From: a bacterium
Lineage (GTDB): Bacteria; Bdellovibrionota_C; UBA2361; SZUA-149; JAQTWB01
Length of the DNA: 35,692 nucleotides
Direction: 5' to 3'
NCBI GenBank assembly: GCA_028689495.1
Contig: JAQTWB010000028.1
Coordinates: 1 to 35,692 of the forward strand
The number at the start of each line of letters is the position of its first letter. The stretch's first letter is position 1. The position numbers were made by a program, and so were the translations under genes. The notes beneath the pieces were generated by a model that had not been told where the DNA came from, searched no databases, and worked only from the letters and a program-made list of their open reading frames with translations. Below, piece after piece: positions 24,854 to 32,784 of the stretch.

Positions 24854-26721
24854 TTGCCTCCTGCCATGCCGCCAAGCCGTGGTCGTACCGTGTGCTCAAG
24901 GAAAAGAACGGCCAGTGCGAGAAAAATAATAGGAGGCCATCTGTTATCTTTTTCCTCCTTCTTCGCCTCAGGGGCTAGGTCCGCACTGTCGGAAGCGATA
25001 ACGCCAAGCCGATGATTCTCCCAGGTTCGACTTTCTTCTTCGGCGAGGATGTTGACAACCAGTGGTGAGCCATCAATCTGGTAGATTCCCGGAGTGCTCA
25101 GAGACACGCGGGTGCTGTCTGGAAATGTCCTTCGGCTGCTATCCGGGTAAATGAGACTTTTTCCAGTTTTTACCAGCAAAGTATCTTCTGCGGCCAGCGA
25201 GGCGGTAAGTTTGTTTTTCTGGGATAGCCAGCGGATTGTATTGAGCGTGAGGATTGAGCTAAGCGGAGATTTTTTCCCTTCAAACGGTAATATCTCAAAT
25301 CCAGCTGCGGCCAGTCTGATCCCTTCGATTTCACTTGCCAGAAAAAGCGGCCCTTCACTGCAGCGGACAATTGAAGTTGCCCAGGGTAAGTCGGCTAGCA
25401 CCTCGGCACTTGGCAGAGTCATCAGTTGCAGTCGCAAATAACTGACAATCGGGTGGGCGTCTGTCCAGGAAGATATTGAAGTTTCACCAAGAAGTTTTTT
25501 TACCGGAAAAAGCGTACCATCAACCGGAGGCAGGATAAAGAGAGAAGATTTTTTTGGTGCATAACGCGGCGCCCACTTGTAAAAAATTGCTGCATCAAAA
25601 ACTGCTATTTGCTCGGCAGTCATAAGACTGTATTCATCCGGCGTAATGTTTTTGACATTTGTGCCAGGTATACGTTCGAGGCCGTGGTTTGTCGTTGATG
25701 CTGATATGAATAATATTTTTAAAGCATCTCCAGAGACTGCGGTGATAAAACTGTTATCTGCAGAAATTGAATCACCGCCATCGTCGGTAGAAAGTTGCAC
25801 ACGGAGATAATCAGAGAGATTTTCTTGTTTGACCTTGAATTGTGCGGTGGTTGTTTGCGATGTGATGAGCTCCAGATCGGTATTATCGAGGGCAATTTCA
25901 CCGGTATAACCTGAATTTTCGCGACCTGCAGAGAAAGTATAAAGCTGAAGACGGGCGTTAATCTTTTCGGCTCCTCCCGCAACAACTTCAACTTTTACAG
26001 TTCTTGAATTATCAGGTTCGGGTGAATCTACGGTCATATCAACAATCGCCACGTTTGCCAGCGGATTGCCGACCTTTTGAATTGTCAGGTTTGCCGGTGC
26101 TGGAGTAGCTGTATCCAATTCACGATCGGTGAATAACACAATTTTTTCACCCCTGGCGGCCTTGTCGGCCAAGACAGTGATGTCACCGCTGAGGTTGTCT
26201 GCCGAGAGAGTTGGAGAGATAGATTTTAGTAGAAGTTTTGCTTCCTCAATGGTCACGGCAGCGGAAGAAACCGGCTTTAAGACGGGCGAGGTTGTGTAGA
26301 CGCTGATTTTTCCGTCAAATGAGCCGATTACGGTATTGGCCGCGGTGATGGCTTCGTCCAGGCGCGAAATAGATGAGGATATTGCTGACGATGCGGCAAT
26401 GGGCAAAGTGGCGGCTGCCACCATGCTCATGGAGTTGTCGATTACGATATTTAATTTTTCGCTGTGATTATTTTGTTGTGGCAGAGTTGCTGCCAGAACC
26501 AGCAAAAGGAGCGCAAGGAGCTCAAGGTAGAAACGAAGAGGCAGCTTGATACGGGCTCTTTTTAGTGATGCCTGAGGGATTTGTTTCAGCAGGTAGAGCG
26601 TGGAGACGGTAAATTGTTTTTCCGTTCGTCGCTTCATATAGGCGAGGACCAACAGCGGCACGGCCAGCACTGACAGGATTGCCACAGGAGCCGCGAGGAA
26701 AAAGGAACCAAAGATGTTCAT
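24850..26721 (-). CDS. BatA-like N-terminal domain plus VWA membrane protein
   Basis: 623 aa. It opens with the aerotolerance (BatA) type N-terminal membrane segment, residues 8-28 and 65-80, with the short loop FTVSTLYLLKQIPQ between. A VWA-like domain follows, with MIDAS motif DNSMS (95-99) and FTDRELD near 195. The remainder is periplasmic beta-rich sequence, and a final helix (about 595-612) is near the C-terminus. It overlaps the 859-aa protein by 4 bp and the DUF58 gene upstream by 4 bp, so the three are translationally coupled. Family role: membrane VWA partner of MoxR ATPases. The exact target is unknown. Confidence 0.83.
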   Translation of the reverse strand: MNIFGSFFLAAPVAILSVLAVPLLVLAYMKRRTEKQFTVSTLYLLKQIPQASLKRARIKLPLRFYLELLALLLLVLAATLPQQNNHSEKLNIVIDNSMSMVAAATLPIAASSAISSSISRLDEAITAANTVIGSFDGKISVYTTSPVLKPVSSAAVTIEEAKLLLKSISPTLSADNLSGDITVLADKAARGEKIVLFTDRELDTATPAPANLTIQKVGNPLANVAIVDMTVDSPEPDNSRTVKVEVVAGGAEKINARLQLYTFSAGRENSGYTGEIALDNTDLELITSQTTTAQFKVKQENLSDYLRVQLSTDDGGDSISADNSFITAVSGDALKILFISASTTNHGLERIPGTNVKNITPDEYSLMTAEQIAVFDAAIFYKWAPRYAPKKSSLFILPPVDGTLFPVKKLLGETSISSWTDAHPIVSYLRLQLMTLPSAEVLADLPWATSIVRCSEGPLFLASEIEGIRLAAAGFEILPFEGKKSPLSSILTLNTIRWLSQKNKLTASLAAEDTLLVKTGKSLIYPDSSRRTFPDSTRVSLSTPGIYQIDGSPLVVNILAEEESRTWENHRLGVIASDSADLAPEAKKEEKDNRWPPIIFLALAVLFLEHTVRPRLGGMAGGK

Positions 26722-27629
26722 GAGAGCAGCCCCAGTTCCGGTAGACGACTTAGAACAAGTTCATCCACCATTTCGGCTGTTGAGACAAGGACATGACGGA
26801 TCCCGTTTCTGGCCGAGTAGTCCTCAAGGCTTTTTACGTGCTGACTAAGCAGTGAGGCATAGGTGCGGCGAGTAGTCTCATCACAGGTAAACATCATTTT
26901 TTCACCGCTTTCTGAATCGGAGATCCATGATGACTCAGGTAAGCCATTAAGCGAGATATCTTCCGGACTGAGTATCTGGAATAAAGTTACATCAAAGTTT
27001 CGCGAGTTCAGGATATTTACCGCTCGTGTTGCATCAGCGGTGTCATAGAGAAAATCTGATAATAGGAAACACTTTCCAGGTGTTTTTAACTGTGAAGCAG
27101 CAAGGAGTATATCGCGTTTCATGTCCACTTGCCGAGACTGGCCCGAATTTTCCAGTGTGCGGGCTATCTGCGAGAGGGAACGGGCCCCACTGAATTTGTG
27201 GACCGTGCCGCTGCCCAGCAGCATAAAGGAAACAGTGTCGCCATCGCTCAAGGCGGCGTATCCGAGCGCCAGTGCCAGTTGTTTGGCAAAATGAAGCTTA
27301 TCGGGAGTGCTGAGAGCCGGCGAAGCCATCGAATGTGAACAGTCAATGATGAACATTACATTGAGGTCCTGCTCTTCCTGAAACTCACGCACGTAGAGTC
27401 GGTCAGAGCGGCCATAGATTCTCCAGTCGATATGACGGAAATCGTCGCCCGGACTATAAAGGCGGTAGCCGGAGAACTCCAGACCATGGCCTTTTTTATG
27501 CGAAAGATGAGCGCCTTGGCGTGAGCCAAGAAATGTTCTCCGTGTTTCAATCTTCAGTTGCTGAAGACTGCGGTAGAAAGCCGGAGAAAAAATATCAAGC
27601 AGGTGGCGCTCAGCTTTTTCTGATGACAT
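26718..27629 (-). CDS. DUF58 domain protein (VWA-like, cytosolic)
   Basis: 303 aa. The DUF58 signature SPGDDFRHIDWRIYGRSD is at residues 59-76, and a VWA-like MIDAS motif DCSHS at 96-100 follows. There is no clear membrane segment, so it is cytosolic. DUF58 proteins typically sit next to MoxR ATPases and are thought to act with them. The start overlaps the moxR end by 20 bp, and the end overlaps the next gene by 4 bp. All expected motifs are present. Confidence 0.88.
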   Translation of the reverse strand: MSSEKAERHLLDIFSPAFYRSLQQLKIETRRTFLGSRQGAHLSHKKGHGLEFSGYRLYSPGDDFRHIDWRIYGRSDRLYVREFQEEQDLNVMFIIDCSHSMASPALSTPDKLHFAKQLALALGYAALSDGDTVSFMLLGSGTVHKFSGARSLSQIARTLENSGQSRQVDMKRDILLAASQLKTPGKCFLLSDFLYDTADATRAVNILNSRNFDVTLFQILSPEDISLNGLPESSWISDSESGEKMMFTCDETTRRTYASLLSQHVKSLEDYSARNGIRHVLVSTAEMVDELVLSRLPELGLLS

Positions 27630-28611
27630 CGTCGATAATTTTGTCTGCGGTTATCCCGTCAGCCTCAGCCTGATAGTTCAGAATAAGTCTGTGTCTAAGT
27701 GCTGGTTTAAGCGCCTGGCGAATATCCTCGTATGAAAGGTTCAGCCGTCTTTCAAGCAAAGCGAAAACTTTTGCCGCCATCATCACAGCCTGTGCGCCAC
27801 GAGGTCCGGGACCAAAACGCACATAGTCAGATACCAGCCGAGATGAATGTGAGCTACCCGGAGTGAGGGCAAATATTACGCCGACCAGCAGGTCTTCGAG
27901 AGGTGGGGCAATTAACACTTGTCTGACGAGCTCGCGAAACTGGATGACAGCACCAGCGCAGTGCTCAGGGGGCAGAACTGGTTGCAGGTCGTAGCGCACC
28001 GAGCCGGTGGTGCGGGCGAGAATTTCTTTTAATTCTGATTGCGAAGGTGACGGCACAAGTACTTTAAAAAGGAAGCGGTCAAGCTGTGCCTCCGGTAACG
28101 GGTAGGTGCCTTCAAGTTCGACAGGGTTTTGCGTGGCAAGGACAAAATACGGGCTAGGCAGACGGTAGGTGTTGCCGAGGACGCTGACCTGTTTTTCTTC
28201 CATTGCTTCAAGCAGGGCAGACTGCGTTTTGGGTCCGGCCCGGTTAATTTCATCGGCAAGCACGATGTTGGCAAAAACAGGCCCGGGTTTGAATTCAAAA
28301 CTTCGGTTGCCACTGGCATTTTCTGTTAATACCTGCGTGCCAGTGATATCGCTGGGCATCAGGTCCGAAGTGAACTGGATTCTCTGAAAGGAAACGCCCA
28401 TTGTTGTGGCGATTGATTTAACAAGCAGAGTTTTGCCCAGTCCAGGGGCACCTTCGAGCAGAATGTGCCCACCACCCATGATAGCGGCGAGGGAAAGGCG
28501 AACAACGTCTTTCATGCCGACTATAGCTTTGCCAAGCTCTCCTTCCAAAGCAGAGAAATATCGGACAAAAGCTTCAACATTTCCGTCGATGTTTGTTTGG
28601 TTTGTGCTCAC
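27610..28611 (-). CDS. MoxR-family AAA+ ATPase
   Basis: 333 aa from a GTG at 28611, with AGGA 8 nt upstream; no ATG in frame is better. Walker A is GAPGLGKT (54-61), Walker B IVLADE (116-121), sensor 1 is Asn162 in ATQNPVELEGTYPLPEAQLDRF-type sequence (159 onward), and the arginine finger region follows. MoxR ATPases act as chaperones that mature or activate VWA-containing partners. The genes immediately downstream, DUF58 and two VWA proteins, are the expected clients. Confidence 0.92.
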   Translation of the reverse strand: MSTNQTNIDGNVEAFVRYFSALEGELGKAIVGMKDVVRLSLAAIMGGGHILLEGAPGLGKTLLVKSIATTMGVSFQRIQFTSDLMPSDITGTQVLTENASGNRSFEFKPGPVFANIVLADEINRAGPKTQSALLEAMEEKQVSVLGNTYRLPSPYFVLATQNPVELEGTYPLPEAQLDRFLFKVLVPSPSQSELKEILARTTGSVRYDLQPVLPPEHCAGAVIQFRELVRQVLIAPPLEDLLVGVIFALTPGSSHSSRLVSDYVRFGPGPRGAQAVMMAAKVFALLERRLNLSYEDIRQALKPALRHRLILNYQAEADGITADKIIDDVIRKS

Positions 28612-28652
28612 AGTGACATTCCTTTTTTGACACGGTACAATTTTTTATTCAG

Positions 28653-30716
28653 TTACTTGATGATATCGAGATACTCAACAGGAATTGGTTGTTCTTTACC
28701 TTTGGCGTTAATTTCCGGTTTTTTAAAGGCCGCATCACCTAACGCGGTTTTTGCTGTGGCCTTGCCTTTGTGTTCATAACGTTGGGCAAGTTCTTTTCCT
28801 TTGTTCTGAGCAGTTAACTTTTCTTTTTCCTGCGGGACTTCAACCTCGACTTTCTTTTCACCTTCGGGCCTCCAGATACCATCGTTGCCTCCAGCAAAGG
28901 GTCCGGGGCTTTCAGCGTTTTCGCTGGCTTTCGGAATTCTGCTCGTTTCCCGGCTACTCATGTTCTTTCCGGAAGTGGTGGAGGGATTTCCTTCTTCTTT
29001 TTCTCCTTGCTCGGCTTGTCCATCTTTTTCCTTGGCGTCTTTCCCGGTTTTCCCTTCCTTCGCTGAAGGAGATTTTTCCTGATTTTGTTTCTCCCCAGGT
29101 TTTTTACCAGAACCATTTTTGTCTTTGTTATCGGCGGCTTTCTGCTGGCCTTTTTCCTGTCCTTGGGAGTCGTTACTTTGCTGTTCTGCCTTTTGGCCCT
29201 GACTGTCTCCCTTGCCGTTGCCTTTACCGCCGGAATTTTCGCCCGAGTTATTTTCCTCGTTTGCCTTTTCTTCTTTAACTTTGTCGAGCGCTTTTTGTGC
29301 GGCGTTCAGAGCGGAACTTTTGCTGTCTCCGGATTTACCGCCCTTTGCCCCGGTGGCGTTACTTTTTGATTCGGAGTCAGCGTTGTTTTTTTGTTGGCTC
29401 GCACTTCCTTCTGCGCTGCCTTGATTTGCGGCACTTCCTTGATCTGCACTGCCGGCTTGTCCTGACTTGCCTTGAGTATCTCCGGATTGAGGATTTTCTC
29501 CCTGCTGTCCTTGGCCATCGCCGTTTCCGGTGCCGGATTGTCCCTGGTTGCCTTTTTCCCCGCTTTGTTTGTCGGATGAAGATTGCTGACCTTCCTGCTT
29601 ATCGTCCTTTTGCCCTTGCTCACCGCCAGCCGACTGTTCGGATGAGCCATCGGATGACTTTTTTTCGCTGCCAGATGTTTCTTTTTTTGCCCCGGAGTCC
29701 GACTTGTTATCGCCCTGTTGCTCACCAGCAGAATTGGATTGATTCTTGTCTCCGGAGCCTTTTTGTCCGTCGTTGCTTTGTTTCTCGGAAGACGATTGCT
29801 GTTCAGCGGATTTGGGCTGGTCTGGAGCTTTCTGTTCTTCGGGTGTTTGCTGATCTTCTGACTTCTTATCTTCCGGGGTCTCGGGTTTTTTTTCTTCGGG
29901 TTGCTTGGTTTCACTTGCCGGAGGTTCGATGGCTTCTTCCTCGTTCATTTTTTCTGGAGCTAGCTCGTCAATTTGCTGTTGTTGATTTTCTATTTCGGTT
30001 ATCGCCGCTTCAACTTCAGTGAGTGATTCAGTCAGTTCAATTTCAGTCTCTTCGCTCGACAGGCCATTATTTTCTATGGCTGCAGCGAGACTTTCGAGGT
30101 TTGCGGCAACTTCCGCAGGCAGGGCGTCATATTGTTGGCTTACTTCTCGTAGCGACTCGGCAACTTCCTGTGCTCGGATTTGGCTTTCTGCTGCCGGGAC
30201 TTCGGAAGCGGCTCTGGGCCAAAGGAAAAACAGGGCTGGTAGAGATAGTAGTATCAGGGCCAGGAAAGAGAGGTTATTTTTATCCCAATTAAAAGCGACT
30301 GGGCTGGTTTCCCGGTTTTCCGCAAGGGTTGTCCGTACCTGTTGTTCTATATAGGCTACGGCGCTTTCATCGGGATTCGTCCCGGCGGTTTCTCCCGGGT
30401 CCTTTTTTGTCGAGAGAAATGTTGCCAGAGTCAGGAAGCGTTCTTTTGTCTTGTAGTGAGAGTCGAGTATTCCTGCGGCATATCTGTCGTCAATCGTGAT
30501 GAGCCAGGGTCTGAGAACGGTGAAGCAGCCGGCGAGGAAGTGGAGCCACCAAAGGAACAGTGGCAAATAGAAAAAAAATGGTATCAACTCTCTGCTGACA
30601 AGCAGGCAAATTACCAGCAGCAACCCCAGAGGGGGCGTCAAAACCAGAACAAATTGCAAAGCACGGAGCTTCTGAGCTTTTAGTCGGGTCTGGCGAATTA
30701 CATCTTTACTGTTCAA
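28653..30716 (-). CDS. Membrane protein with very long low-complexity disordered region (DUF4175-like)
   Basis: 687 aa from a TTG at 30716 (no in-frame ATG nearby), overlapping mltG by 11 bp. Two N-terminal hydrophobic segments (about 20-45 and 50-65) and a third at about 145-165 anchor it. A coiled-coil-like stretch (about 175-245) follows. Then about 400 residues rich in Gln, Ser, Lys, Gly, Glu, Asp and Asn contain almost no hydrophobic residues. The C-terminus IPVEYLDIIK resembles the end motif of other proteins found in MoxR/VWA operons. It is probably a periplasmic spacer or scaffold. Long ORFs on the opposite strand are by-products of this composition. Confidence 0.75.
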   Translation of the reverse strand: MNSKDVIRQTRLKAQKLRALQFVLVLTPPLGLLLVICLLVSRELIPFFFYLPLFLWWLHFLAGCFTVLRPWLITIDDRYAAGILDSHYKTKERFLTLATFLSTKKDPGETAGTNPDESAVAYIEQQVRTTLAENRETSPVAFNWDKNNLSFLALILLSLPALFFLWPRAASEVPAAESQIRAQEVAESLREVSQQYDALPAEVAANLESLAAAIENNGLSSEETEIELTESLTEVEAAITEIENQQQQIDELAPEKMNEEEAIEPPASETKQPEEKKPETPEDKKSEDQQTPEEQKAPDQPKSAEQQSSSEKQSNDGQKGSGDKNQSNSAGEQQGDNKSDSGAKKETSGSEKKSSDGSSEQSAGGEQGQKDDKQEGQQSSSDKQSGEKGNQGQSGTGNGDGQGQQGENPQSGDTQGKSGQAGSADQGSAANQGSAEGSASQQKNNADSESKSNATGAKGGKSGDSKSSALNAAQKALDKVKEEKANEENNSGENSGGKGNGKGDSQGQKAEQQSNDSQGQEKGQQKAADNKDKNGSGKKPGEKQNQEKSPSAKEGKTGKDAKEKDGQAEQGEKEEGNPSTTSGKNMSSRETSRIPKASENAESPGPFAGGNDGIWRPEGEKKVEVEVPQEKEKLTAQNKGKELAQRYEHKGKATAKTALGDAAFKKPEINAKGKEQPIPVEYLDIIK

Positions 30717-31761
30717 TTGCTGCGGTAGTCTCAGTTTTTTTGCGCTGATATTGGTTCACGGCATTTACGTGGTCGCTGTATTGCTTTGAGAATACATGAC
30801 TACCGTCTCCTTTTGCCACCATGAAGAGGAATTCTGTTTTATCCGGATACAATGCTGCCTTGATTGCTTCTTCACCGGGATTGCAAATCGGTGTTGGCGG
30901 CAGACCGGGGTGAATGTAGGTATTATACGGTGTATCAGTGTTGAGATGCTCTCTGGTCAGGTTGCCATCAAAATCATTGACTCCGTAAATTACAGTTGGA
31001 TCGCTTTGCAGAGGCATGCCGATGCGCAGTCGGTTTTGATAGAGGGAAGAGACAATTGCTCTTTCGTCTTCACGAGAAGTCTCTTTCTCGATGATTGAAG
31101 CCAGGGTGAGAATTGAGTGGTAAGTCATACCAAGGTCGATACTTCTTTCCATCATTTCCTGGGTTCGCCTTCTTACACCTTCATTGAGCATGCGGCTTAT
31201 CATCTCCTGGGCGCTGGTCGGGCGGTAGAATTCGTAGGTGGCCGGGAAGAGGTAGCCTTCAAGCGAGGACGCCGGGATGTCGTATTTTGCAAAAATTGAG
31301 GGATCGCGAAGCGCCATTTCAACCTCGGTCGCCGAAACCAGACCAGTGGCCACGAGCAGGGCAGTGACTTCACGGTTTGACTTCCCTTCGGCGATGACCA
31401 CTTTGTGGACAATCATCTCTTTGTCGATAAAGGCTTTGACCATGCGCTCTGGTGTAAAAGAGGGACTGAGACTGTACTCACCGGGAATCAGAGTTGCGGT
31501 GTCCATTTTTTTCAATTTCAGTGTCAGGTAGAAAGACCACCAGTTTTTCAGAAGTCCTCTGCCCTCGAGATCTTTGGCAACCGATTTCCAGTTGTTGCCC
31601 TGCTGTACTATATAGGGGACAGATTCAGTGCTCTCCGGTTGAACGGCCGTCAGCATCAGATTGTTGTAAGCTGTCCAGGTAATAAAACAGCCAAGCACAA
31701 TAGCCAGTAGATAAAACACCAGCTCAAGCAATGTTACTCCGCGTTCTCGACGGTTGGTCAT
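30706..31761 (-). CDS. mltG: Endolytic murein transglycosylase MltG (YceG-like)
   Basis: 351 aa from the ATG at 31761, preceded by AGGA at 6 nt; a GTG one codon upstream is the alternative. MltG cuts nascent glycan strands in the periplasm and sets chain length. The catalytic Glu is Glu225 in SIIEKETSREDERA, followed by LYQNRLRIGMPLQSDPTVIYG and PYNTYIHPGLPPTPICNPG, all family motifs. A LysM-like region precedes the domain. The N-terminus is odd: RRERGVTLLELVFYL reads like a type IV prepilin leader (Gly8 then Val9, Glu13 at +5) rather than an ordinary anchor. It is the first gene of the operon with MoxR and VWA proteins. Confidence 0.94.
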   Translation of the reverse strand: MTNRRERGVTLLELVFYLLAIVLGCFITWTAYNNLMLTAVQPESTESVPYIVQQGNNWKSVAKDLEGRGLLKNWWSFYLTLKLKKMDTATLIPGEYSLSPSFTPERMVKAFIDKEMIVHKVVIAEGKSNREVTALLVATGLVSATEVEMALRDPSIFAKYDIPASSLEGYLFPATYEFYRPTSAQEMISRMLNEGVRRRTQEMMERSIDLGMTYHSILTLASIIEKETSREDERAIVSSLYQNRLRIGMPLQSDPTVIYGVNDFDGNLTREHLNTDTPYNTYIHPGLPPTPICNPGEEAIKAALYPDKTEFLFMVAKGDGSHVFSKQYSDHVNAVNQYQRKKTETTAAIEQ

Positions 31762-31940
31762 CACAGGTCCTTGTCCCTTACTTTCTTCAGTTTGTGGTCA
31801 CGATGGGCAAATATGGAGGCGTAAAAACACTCCCATCTTCAAGCTGTTATGATGCACGAAGCCTCTTTCGAATGCATTAAATGTTTAGATCGAGTCAAAA
31901 AAATACCTTAAACACCTAAAATTGTCGGCAATCTGGCCAG

Positions 31941-32162
31941 GTGAAAAAGGTTCCGGGTGGTGTGAAAAAGGTTCCAGGTTACTGGTTTAAAAATGGTTCC
32001 GGGTTACTGGTTCAACTAGTTCAAGCCGTGATTTTGTGAAAAAGGTTCTAGGTTACTAGTTTAAAAATGGTTCCGGGTTACTGGTTCAAGCCGAAAATGG
32101 TTCCGGGTTTCAAGCCGAAAATGGTTCCGGGTTACTGGTTCAACTAGTTCAAGCCGTGATTT
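31941..32162. repeat. Degenerate direct-repeat array between ruvX and mltG
   Basis: The core GGTTCCRGGTT (with small variants) occurs seven times, starting at 31949, 31970, 31995, 32044, 32069, 32099 and 32123. Most copies are followed by ACTGGTTCAA-like sequence. A 45-bp block is repeated exactly at 31990-32034 and 32118-32162. The second copy includes the last 14 bases of ruvX, including its stop codon. A larger nested duplication of about 70 bp is visible (31962-32030 against 32036-32093, with a deletion). Spacers vary, so this is not a CRISPR. The rest of the gap, 31762-31940, holds no gene and carries AACACTCCC at 31826-31834, part of the hairpin-repeat family. Confidence 0.85.
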
Positions 32163-32589
32163 CTTTGCCGGAGTCCAAATAGGACTGCAGGATAAGCGAG
32201 GCAGAAATCCTGTCAAGTGCCTGACTTCGTTCTTTATTTTTAAGTTTGCTGCCGATTAGGGTTCGTTCGGATTGAGCGGTGCTGAAGCGTTCGTCCCAGA
32301 AATGAATACCTATTGGTTTTATGGCGATTTCCGAGGAGGCAATCGCTCCGGTTAATTTCTCGGCAAAACGCCTGGTTTTTTTTGCCTGCAATCCTTCGCT
32401 GCCATCTTTTTCCAGAGGGAGTCCGATGACAATTGAAGAAATGCTTCGCGATTTAATAAGAGATATCAGAATGTTGTAACAATTGCGTTCTCTTTCGACG
32501 GTTTCCAGGGGATGGGCGATCCTTGTCTGCCGATCGGCAAAGGCAACGCCAATTCGTGAGTCGCCAACGTCCAAACATAATATCTGCAT
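32149..32589 (-). CDS. ruvX: Putative Holliday junction resolvase / rRNA-processing nuclease RuvX (YqgF)
   Basis: 146 aa, the normal size. The RNase H-like fold starts with CLDVGDSRIGVAFADRQ (Asp7), followed by VIGLPLEKDGSEG and FWDERFSTAQSE, the family hallmarks. YqgF proteins are essential in many bacteria and have been linked to pre-16S rRNA processing and to junction resolution; the exact role here cannot be decided. The last 14 bases of the gene are duplicated 128 bp downstream in the repeat array, so the C-terminal ITA residues may come from repeat sequence. Confidence 0.93.
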   Translation of the reverse strand: MQILCLDVGDSRIGVAFADRQTRIAHPLETVERERNCYNILISLIKSRSISSIVIGLPLEKDGSEGLQAKKTRRFAEKLTGAIASSEIAIKPIGIHFWDERFSTAQSERTLIGSKLKNKERSQALDRISASLILQSYLDSGKEITA

Positions 32590-32660
32590 AGTAGTAGTGC
32601 CTTTTAGCCGGTCTGGAAGTGGTCTTCCGTGGAATAATCAGTTAATCAGTATCTTCCGCT

Positions 32661-32683
32661 AAGGGCCATATATTGATGCCCTT
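32661..32683. other. Hairpin between divergent ruvX and M23 gene
   Basis: AAGGGC (32661-32666) pairs with GCCCTT (32678-32683) across an 11-nt loop. A second small stem GGAAG/CTTCC lies at 32615-32628. Both are in the 195-bp divergent gap that should hold the two promoters. They may be terminator-like or regulatory; evidence is limited to pairing. Confidence 0.3.
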
Positions 32684-32784
32684 TAATTTGGAACCAAAAG
32701 AGCCAAAAGAATTGAGTGGAATTAATAGAGCGGAATCAGGCTCCCTGCGTTGCAAGATTTAAGAAACAGGTCTGGACATTATCG

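Noticed and set aside
29297-30022. Long open frame on the plus strand opposite the 687-aa protein
   Set aside because: It is rich in Arg, Leu, Phe and Cys because it mirrors the low-complexity sequence of the real gene on the other strand; it has no family likeness and no ribosome-binding site.
31941-32162. CRISPR array
   Set aside because: Repeat units vary in length and sequence, there are no uniform spacers, and no cas gene is nearby.
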